Shown piece by piece: positions 50,507 to 56,985 of a stretch of 64,000 bases of DNA. Below the pieces are notes generated by a model, which saw only the letters and a program-made list of their open reading frames with translations, had not been told where the DNA came from and did no database searches. Position 1 is the first letter of the stretch, and every line of letters starts with the position of its first letter. The position numbers were made by a program, and so were the translations under genes. Source of the stretch: Bradyrhizobium erythrophlei. Lineage in GTDB: Bacteria; Pseudomonadota; Alphaproteobacteria; Rhizobiales; Xanthobacteraceae. The stretch lies in assembly GCA_900129675.1 (NCBI GenBank), contig FSRD01000001.1, positions 4,515,501-4,579,500 of the forward strand, in the 5' to 3' direction.

Positions 50507-50853
50507 CGCGGGTTTCCTCCGTAACGCCGGCGCACAGCGGCCAGTTCGGCCTGTACGGCGGTGCGCGTGCGTCCGGAATTGGCGTCCCGCGCCATCCGCA
50601 GGATGGCAGCGTGGGGGTCGGAGACGTCGTAGCCGAGTTCGTCGGAGGACGCGCGGAGCGTCATGGCGCGCTTCCGCAGGCCATCGACGGCCACCGGCTC
50701 GCCAGCCAGCTCCTTAAGGCGTATGAATTCGTCGACCGACATTAGCACGCTCCGTGGCCGACCATGACTGGTGACGATGACCGGCGCCTTCGCGGCCTCA
50801 AGCTGTGCCGCGCCGATCTGCTTCTGCAATTCCTGGGATGAGATCGTCAGCAT
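50503..50853 (-). CDS. Phd/YefM-family antitoxin
   Basis: ATG 50853 is preceded by GAGGAGGACGTG; an ATG at 50871 is less likely. The 116-residue protein has the Phd fold start MLTISSQELQKQIGAAQLEA, then PVIVTSHGRPRSVLMSVDEF and a C-terminal toxin-binding part. It is upstream of and overlaps the PIN gene, forming an uncommon Phd-PIN combination. Confidence 0.88.
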   Translation of the reverse strand: MLTISSQELQKQIGAAQLEAAKAPVIVTSHGRPRSVLMSVDEFIRLKELAGEPVAVDGLRKRAMTLRASSDELGYDVSDPHAAILRMARDANSGRTRTAVQAELAAVRRRYGGNPR

Positions 50854-50871
50854 CACGTCCTCCTCGTCCAT

Positions 50872-50893
50872 ATAATATACGTAAAATATGTAT
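50872..50893. promoter_or_regulatory. AT-rich promoter/operator of the Phd-PIN pair
   Basis: TATAATATACGTAAAATATG contains an imperfect inverted repeat (ATACGTA...ATATGTAT) just upstream of the coding start. Confidence 0.45.
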
Positions 50894-51019
50894 CTGCAAG
50901 GGCCTGGACGCTAGGCCGCAAGCGCAGCTCAGCGAACAGGACGGCTTCCAGCGGCGCCAACGAAGGTCGACGTGCGCAATCTAATTTGCGGACGCTGAAG
51001 TCAGAACCCTTCAAGATTA

Positions 51020-51156
51020 CGGCTTCTCGGAATATCGTGTTGAATCCGCGATCATCCACAACAAGCAAATCTCGGATTATCGTGTGGAATTGCTGAACCA
51101 GTTTTCCGCAAGGAATTAACGGAGTGCAGGGAGGCTCGCAGTTCGGCAGCTTCGGC
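51020..51156. repeat. Inverted repeat of about 130 bp, right copy
   Basis: Inverted partner of 19862-19991. Contains CGGCTTCTCGGAATATCG at 51020 and TCTCGGATTATCGTGTGG at 51070, two copies of the 27-bp-type motif. Confidence 0.85.
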
Positions 51157-51227
51157 GCGACATCGTCCGGTGCCGGGCATGCAGCCGCTCTATAATCTCC
51201 GAGGACCGCGCTCCTGACCCGGGCCTT

Positions 51228-52103
51228 CTACCTCTTGGAAAAGGGGTCGTAGCTGGGCTCGCCAGCGCCCTCCCAGCCGAAGGCATCGATTATGCGCTCG
51301 ACCAGGGCGCTGTCGATGTCGGGCGAGGACGGCCACGAGCCGCCCTTCGTAGCCTCGACGATGTTCACGCTGCCTGAAAGGATCCTGTCCACGTCGCTCA
51401 CGACGCCACCCTTGTCGTCCACGAATAGCTTGCCGGCACTCTCGGCCGGGAGACGTCGGAATACCTCGCGCGCCTGTTCGATCGCCTCTCGCAAGGTTTT
51501 CAGCACCTCCGCAGCCTTCAGCGGCACGGTGCTCGACAGGTCGGCATCGAAATCTGCCTGCCGAAAGCCGCTCGTGGCGGCGATCTTTTCCACGAGCGAC
51601 ATGGGCGACCAGGATTCATCCTTGCCGGGAGCCGCCCAGCAGACGTGCCAGAGCGGGATCATGTGTCGATGGATCAGGGCGAGATCGGCGTAATCCCTGA
51701 CCTGGCGGCGTCCGCCGGCGGCGAGTGCCTTGTTGATCGCGAGATCCGCCATGTGTAGCCGCCAGCCGAACATATCGTCCGGTACCGGTTGGAAGAAATT
51801 CCAGGTACCCGATTGCACCCACTGAATGCGGGTGCTGCCCTCTCCCTCTTTGAATACGGTAGCCTCGAAAAGACCTTCGAGCGGGCGAACAACGTCGACA
51901 GCCAAGCCCGCGGATTCCAAGGCTGCGATATCTCGCTTGGCGACGGATGCGATGTCTGCGTCGTCGGGATGGAATAGGTCCTGATCGTCGGACAACCTGA
52001 AGCCATGGCGTTGCAAGACGGCTCCCCCGGCAAAAGTGCTGTCGGGCGACCTGAGCGGCATCAGGATTCCGATTACGCGTTTCTGGAAGTCATCGAGGGG
52101 CAT
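51228..52103 (-). CDS. AbiEii-like nucleotidyltransferase
   Basis: ATG 52103 or GTG 52106 starts a 291-residue protein. FAGGAVLQRHGFRLSDDQDLFH matches the GG...R.S.D.D motif of AbiEii/AbiGii-type nucleotidyltransferases, and DMFGWRLHMADLAINKALAA (K in NKALA) is also family-typical. AbiEii toxins act in phage-exclusion TA systems by modifying tRNA. The upstream gene overlaps it by 14 bp and is its likely antitoxin. Phage defence is inference. Confidence 0.82.
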   Translation of the reverse strand: MPLDDFQKRVIGILMPLRSPDSTFAGGAVLQRHGFRLSDDQDLFHPDDADIASVAKRDIAALESAGLAVDVVRPLEGLFEATVFKEGEGSTRIQWVQSGTWNFFQPVPDDMFGWRLHMADLAINKALAAGGRRQVRDYADLALIHRHMIPLWHVCWAAPGKDESWSPMSLVEKIAATSGFRQADFDADLSSTVPLKAAEVLKTLREAIEQAREVFRRLPAESAGKLFVDDKGGVVSDVDRILSGSVNIVEATKGGSWPSSPDIDSALVERIIDAFGWEGAGEPSYDPFSKR

Positions 52104-52425
52104 CACGCATCACTTTGCGGATCCGCGCCGCCAGTCGCCATGCTTCCATGTCACCATAGGCTTGGAGCCGGTCATGAATGGCAGCGAGACCGTCCTCCGA
52201 TTTCGGAGGGTTCGCATTCCAGAAGCATCTCGTCTTGAAGCGCGAAAGCGCTTCGTCGTGCAAGGCACTCGCTTGGTCCGACAGGGATTGTCTTGCCTCG
52301 CGAAGTTGGCGAGCCGTTTCGATGACCACGTGACGGTCCTCCTTAGGAACGAGCACTTCCACGCGCACCAGACCGACGCCGCCTCCCACTGTTTTGTATC
52401 GATCTGTGCGATCTTTCTGGCCCAT
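52090..52425 (-). CDS. Partner protein of the AbiEii-like gene, 111 aa
   Basis: ATG 52425 gives MGQKDRTDRYKTVGGGVGLV, then RVEVLVPKEDRHVVIETARQ, which resembles a short beta strand and helix as in ribbon-helix-helix proteins. The C-terminal half has RLQAYGDMEAWRLAARIRKV. Its stop overlaps the nucleotidyltransferase start. No known family was recognised with certainty. Position and coupling suggest an antitoxin and repressor. Confidence 0.65.
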   Translation of the reverse strand: MGQKDRTDRYKTVGGGVGLVRVEVLVPKEDRHVVIETARQLREARQSLSDQASALHDEALSRFKTRCFWNANPPKSEDGLAAIHDRLQAYGDMEAWRLAARIRKVMRDAPR

Positions 52426-52440
52426 AGGGGTAAAGATAGC

Positions 52441-52453
52441 GTATCCCGGATAC
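52441..52453. promoter_or_regulatory. Operator of the AbiEii-like operon
   Basis: GTATCCCGGATAC is a perfect palindrome with 6-bp arms, 16 bp upstream of the first start codon and within the expected promoter. Confidence 0.55.
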
Positions 52454-52595
52454 GGCGCAAGTGCTTTGGGTATCAAAAAGGTTGCTTTGACTTGGTTGCT
52501 TTGACTTAATTGACGGGGTCTTCGGACGGGCCTGGAATCTAGATTCTAGCCTGCGGGATGTTAAATAAGACGACTCCAACAATGAAGTGGCTCCG

Positions 52596-54170
52596 TCACG
52601 CGGTAGCGAGCAAATCGACGATATTCTGGATGGCCTTGTCGGCGCGGTGGTAGGCGGCTTCGAGTCGGCTGTCTGGGCGATTTTGAGGGTCCGGACGGCG
52701 GTGGAAGCGGCTGTTGGCAAGTGGTCCGCACAGCCGTTTGTGGAAGAACAGAAATAGCAACGCGACTTGAACACCCTTTGAGGTGAGGCGGTAAGCGTAG
52801 CGGGATCCGTCGCGTTCAAGCAGTCCGTGACCTTTGAGCTTGCGCAGATCGTAGCGCAGTTGGTTCAGACCATAAGATGGTTCGGAGAGACTGAAGGTCG
52901 TGAGGACGGATTGGTGGATTTCCTTCGCGGTCCAGCCGCCGACGTGAGTGGCGCCATGCAAGAGAACCTCGAGAAGCCGAATGACTCGTCTGTCGTGGAT
53001 TTTGATGCCGGGATAGCGGACCGAACCGATGGTGATCGGCAGCGCAATCCGCTGCAAAAGCGGGAAGTCGACGTGAACGTTGAGCCACTGGGCCTGGAAG
53101 CCAGCGAAGCGGCTGGTGATGACTTGGAAGGTCTGGCGGACGGCGTCGAGATTGTCCAATCCCTTTTTGAGGCCGAAGTCGTTGAGGTTGTTGGAGCAGA
53201 GCTCATTGCGCAAGAACGTTGCGAACTTTTCGTACTGCTTCAGGAAGGCGTGCTTGAAGTAGGCGCGGAAGACGTGATGGCCATGCTCGATCTGATCGAT
53301 GACGGTGGCGAGCTTGCCGGGCAGCCTGCGGTGTAGGCGGGCGCCGAAGATCTCGGCAATCTTGTGGGCTGTCAGCCGCCACAGTCCGAGCTCGCAGCCG
53401 CGTTCGAACAGTTTGTGGATGGGAAAGTTCCGTTTGAAGATGAAGTTGCGGCAATATTCGATTTGCGAGATGGCATAGAAGCGCGACAGCTTTACCCGCT
53501 TACGCTCCTTGACGGAGAACTTGGGCCCGAGGATCAGGGTCCAATAGTCGAGCCGTTTGCGAATGATGTCGGGGCTCAGTCTGTCGGCAGCGGCCTGGAG
53601 TGCAGCGATGTCGTCAATCGCCAGGAAGGCATTGTCATTCTTGCGGAAGCCGACCTGCTCACGATTGAGCTCCTGCTCGATGAAGTTGTGGCCGTTGAGG
53701 TAATATGTCGTTTGGAAGGGGAAGAAGGTTGCGACACGCATCACCATGGGGCCGAGAACTTCATCGCGGATATAGAAGTAGTCGTGTGTGAAGCGGCTGC
53801 GCTGGCGGGCGAGGATGCGGTGGTTTGGATCCTTGGTGGGATACTTCGGCACGCTGACCCGGAAGGTCGGGCCCTGTTCCATACTCTTGAAGATGAAATA
53901 AACGCCATAGGCGTTCCTCTTTGTCATTCGGCGTAGCCAGGGGAGCACATAGTCTTCCTTGCGCACCCCTTTTCGGCCCACTCGATCGGGATATTATGAT
54001 TGCGGGCGAAGGCCTCGACCCAGTTCTGGTAGTCGGCCGTTCGCTGGCTCAAGATCTCTTTGCTGACCACAGGAATGCCAACGACCTTTCGGAAAAAGTG
54101 CACTACCTGTTCGGGCCGTGACAGTGAATGACAATGCGGTCGAAGCAATGGTAAACGAACAGCAGCAAGT
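52596..54170 (-). pseudogene. Disrupted long conserved hypothetical gene
   Basis: The main frame (53981-52596) gives 461 residues, including PMVMRVATFFPFQTTYYLNG, then RQRSRFTHDYFYIRDEVLG and FPIHKLFERGCELGLWRLTA. A second frame upstream contributes SLSRPEQVVHFFRKVVGIPV and ARNHNIPIEWAEKG, then the protein continues VRKEDYVLPWLRRM in the main frame. A shift near 53960 is therefore needed, and the extreme N-terminus near 54120 is also disturbed. I recall similar proteins as multi-copy genes of unknown function in rhizobia; no catalytic motif could be named. Confidence 0.6.
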
Positions 54171-54196
54171 CGCCGAACAATTTGGTGAAAAGTTCC

Positions 54197-54580
54197 ATGG
54201 CTAACACCGGCATCAAGCGTGGACCGGGCAAGCGCATGGTGGACGGCAAGAGCTTTCGTCTCGCCGATGAGGTCCGTTACATTCAGCGTCGGGCAGCCGA
54301 CCACACCGGACGCGTGATCAGCATCGGTCAGCTCATCCTGTTCTCGAGCAAATCTGGCGATGCGTGGCTGCTTGACCCTTCCGACCAACTCGCTGCACGA
54401 CTGGCCCGGGATGGAGACCCCGAACCGATCCACATCGACGAGACTGATACCACCTTCGCGATCGGTTGGAAGGGCCACTATCGCATCGACGGACCGGCAT
54501 TCATCTACGTTGATCGCGACACAGGCCGAACAAGCACCATCCTCGGATATCCGACGCATCAATTGACGAACATCGGTTGA
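54197..54580 (+). CDS. Conserved hypothetical protein, 127 aa
   Basis: ATG 54197 begins MANTGIKRGPGKRMVDGKSF, followed by RLADEVRYIQRRAADHTGRV and DTTFAIGWKGHYRIDGPAFI. The composition is that of a small soluble beta-rich protein. No function is known to me. It is divergent from the disrupted gene on its left and may belong with that mobile-looking segment. Confidence 0.6.
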   Translation: MANTGIKRGPGKRMVDGKSFRLADEVRYIQRRAADHTGRVISIGQLILFSSKSGDAWLLDPSDQLAARLARDGDPEPIHIDETDTTFAIGWKGHYRIDGPAFIYVDRDTGRTSTILGYPTHQLTNIG

Positions 54581-54955
54581 CGCTAAAAATTTCAAATATT
54601 TTTGATTAGACCTGGAGCGCTCACAGTCCAAGGATGATGCCACCAGAGTGTGGCGCCGGAACCAAACCTCCCGTGCAGGTGTTAGGATGGCCTACCGCTC
54701 GCAATTTGCCATCCTGGCCGCGAAACGACCTCAGTATCGAGACGCCTCCAGAAGGTCGATGGCGGGGGAGGCTCAGCGCCAGAGTTGAGTCCAGCCAGTG
54801 CCAAAATCCACCGTCGAGCACAACGCAACAACAACGCTGGGACGCTTCGATTTCGATCGGTTCGTATAAGGTTTGTTGCACTAAACCGCTCCGCGGTAGG
54901 GAGCGCATGGCGGCAGCCTGAAGAGGGAAGCGGCACAGAGTGCGCGGCAGCGGCA
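54581..54955. other. Region without a recognised gene
   Basis: Several overlapping open frames, none with a start site or motif that could be supported. Probably decayed DNA. Confidence 0.4.
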
Positions 54956-55189
54956 TTAACGATCCTTCGCTGCGCGTCGCGCCGTCCGACCCGTGGCCTC
55001 GCTGAACAGGTGGCGGGGGATGTTGATTATCGCAAAACGTCGCCGTTCTTCCGGGTGCGTTTCAAAATCTGCCTCCACAAAAATCTCGACGGTCTCCTCA
55101 CTGGCATGAACTTCGACGCGTACCGGCGCGTCGTCAAAATCCACTTCATATCGGCGACCATTCTTTCCTCGGATAATCGCGTGCGCCAT
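54956..55189 (-). CDS. Small hypothetical protein, 77 aa
   Basis: Starts MAHAIIRGKNGRRYEVDFDD and contains RVEVHASEETVEIFVEADFE; beta-rich and acidic with a basic tail (RTARRAAKDR). It follows the 55197-55541 gene with a 7-bp gap on the same strand, so the two form an operon. Family unknown. Confidence 0.55.
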   Translation of the reverse strand: MAHAIIRGKNGRRYEVDFDDAPVRVEVHASEETVEIFVEADFETHPEERRRFAIINIPRHLFSEATGRTARRAAKDR

Positions 55190-55196
55190 TTCTATG

Positions 55197-55541
55197 CTAC
55201 CTCCGGCCCTGCTTCTTGAGCTTCTTCACTCGGTGCTTCTGATAATCGAGAACGGCCGCTGCAAGTGGCATTGAGCGCGGCACGCGCACATGTGTGAGGG
55301 AGACGACAAGCGCTCTGCCTGTTTCTTCCGAGCGAGACAAATGGCAGATGATGCCGCCCTCGTCACCGGCGTATGACAAATCCCAGACGACGTGGTGCAT
55401 CCGATCAGCATCGGCAACATTCTCGGCTTGCAGATATTCGATCAACGATGGCGCCAGTTCGACGTCAAATGGCGCAGCTGCCTTGAGTGCGGCGAGCAGC
55501 CGGCTGGTCTTCTCCGGATTGTCGAGCATAGCGTCGTCCAT
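55197..55541 (-). CDS. Small hypothetical protein, 114 aa
   Basis: ATG 55541 gives MDDAMLDNPEKTSRLLAALK, then PFDVELAPSLIEYLQAENVA and GGIICHLSRSEETGRALVVS, ending with a very basic tail (KHRVKKLKKQGRR). An earlier in-frame start at 55622 would add an unlikely leader. It is the first gene of a two-gene operon. Function unknown. Confidence 0.55.
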   Translation of the reverse strand: MDDAMLDNPEKTSRLLAALKAAAPFDVELAPSLIEYLQAENVADADRMHHVVWDLSYAGDEGGIICHLSRSEETGRALVVSLTHVRVPRSMPLAAAVLDYQKHRVKKLKKQGRR

Positions 55542-55739
55542 CTTTAACCGGCGAATCAGAGAGCCGACGATCAGCGATGATAGGGAATATGGCTCAACAG
55601 AGCCATTCCCGATCCGTCGCACAACCCGCCTTTTGCGACGTATCAGGCGGGGAAGTGCACTTCATCGATGACATCGCGGCCTGTGAGGATTGGGCGTTCG
55701 CGCATTCTAACTGACAGGAGCACTCCCGTGACAAAGCAA

Positions 55740-56030
55740 ACTTCGCCGCTGCGCCAGCGCCGAGTAGGCCCAAGGAATTTCACCCCGAGCCTCTCACAGA
55801 TTCCGTACGTGAGCCTCTCGATTCATACGGCTCGTGCGACCGCATGAAGGCTGCCGCCTTCCATTGATGATCGGGTTCCTCCCATTGCTGGTCGACCCGA
55901 TCCAATGGCGATGACCTGCCCCCCTTCGCTCCACGGGCATTACGCCGCTTCCTCACTAATACGAGGCAGTCCGCCCCTCTCGTCGCGCCGCTCGCCGGTG
56001 CTGTCCGTGTCCTACGCGGGGAAGGCCGCT
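55740..56030 (-). other. Probable group II intron RNA fragment
   Basis: On the minus strand, GAGCCGTATGAATCGAGAGG followed by CTCACGTACGG (55833-55803) is the hairpin typical of bacterial group II introns. Next to it are GGGCGGACTGCCTCGTATTA and GTAATGCCCGTGGAGCGAAG, also intron-like. No reverse-transcriptase ORF or intact domain V was found, so this would be a relic. Confidence 0.45.
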
Positions 56031-56078
56031 TAACTGTCGCAAGCTGCGAACAGGCTGGGGCAGCAGGCGGATGCTCGC

Positions 56079-56107
56079 CGATCTCACTGTATTTTACAGT
56101 GAGATCG
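56079..56107. repeat. Perfect 13-bp inverted repeat
   Basis: CGATCTCACTGTA and TACAGTGAGATCG flank TTT. There is no gene directly beside it; a second palindromic stretch, CGTACGCGTACG, lies at 56233. Possible relic operator or recombination site. Confidence 0.7.
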
Positions 56108-56544
56108 TTATTTCTGTATCATTTTCAGTAAGTTGACCGCAGCGCTGGCGGGTCACCATCGTGGAATGTCGGACCGCGTCAGTGGCGATTGGGCGATCGG
56201 ATTGGCTGCTTGACTGCACATTTAATTGTGCACGTACGCGTACGATGCACCAGTACGCACATCCTACTGTGCGCCCCTCGTTACATGGGACGTTTTGCAA
56301 CGTCTACTAGACGCCTTCCGAAGCCCGGTTAAAGCGTTGCTGCCAGCGCCAGGTGCATGATCTCATTGGTGCCGAGCCCGTCTGCACTCAACAAGACGAT
56401 CTCAGCCCGCCACACCTGCTTCTGCGGCACGTTGCGATCCCGCACGAGCGCCTCCAAACGGAAACGGTAGGACGAGTAACGATGATCGAATGCAATCGGC
56501 TGCTCGGGAATCCCTCAGGGGATTCAAATGTCAGATTTGATCCA

Positions 56545-56973
56545 CTAGCCAGCGTTCGCCTTCAGTCCGGCCGCCTCGATGCCCGCGACCGCGCAAATCT
56601 CGTCATTGTCCGAGGTGTCACCGCTGACACCGACGGCCCCCAGCAGGACGCCGCCATCCTGAATCAGCACTCCGCCGGGCACCGGTACCAAGCGGCCTTG
56701 CGCCAGCGTATTCGCGGCGTCGATGAAAAAGGCCTGCTCCTGCGCGCGCTGAAACAGCGCCCGCGATCCCATGCCCATCGCGAGCGCACCATATGCTTTA
56801 CCGTGCGCGATCTCGGCCCGCATCAGGCTGGTGCCATCCTGCGCCGCGGTCGTCTTGACGCAGCCCCGGGCATCGAGAACGGTGATGACCAGCGGTTTGA
56901 GCTTTTTCTCGACGCCTTTCGCGAGCGCAGCATCGAGAATCTTGCGGGCGACGTCGAGGGTGAGTTCGGCCAT
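56545..56973 (-). CDS. GlcG/HbpS-family haem-binding-like protein
   Basis: This 142-residue protein has the family pattern LTLDVARKILDAALAKGVEK, VITVLDARGCVKTTAAQDG and GGVLIQDGGVLLGAVGVSGD, then DNDEICAVAGIEA. The family (PF03928) includes GlcG, encoded with glycolate oxidase, and HbpS. It lies 12 bp downstream of a large FAD/Fe-S dehydrogenase gene, the same pairing seen in glc-type operons. Its role there is not well defined. Confidence 0.9.
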   Translation of the reverse strand: MAELTLDVARKILDAALAKGVEKKLKPLVITVLDARGCVKTTAAQDGTSLMRAEIAHGKAYGALAMGMGSRALFQRAQEQAFFIDAANTLAQGRLVPVPGGVLIQDGGVLLGAVGVSGDTSDNDEICAVAGIEAAGLKANAG

Positions 56974-56985
56974 GGATCGGTTCCT

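Noticed and set aside
33567..50853. Classical integron cassette array with attC sites
   Set aside because: The cassette layout is reminiscent, but no integrase was found and the repeats lack convincing GTTRRRY/RYYYAAC ends; genes are also in both orientations.
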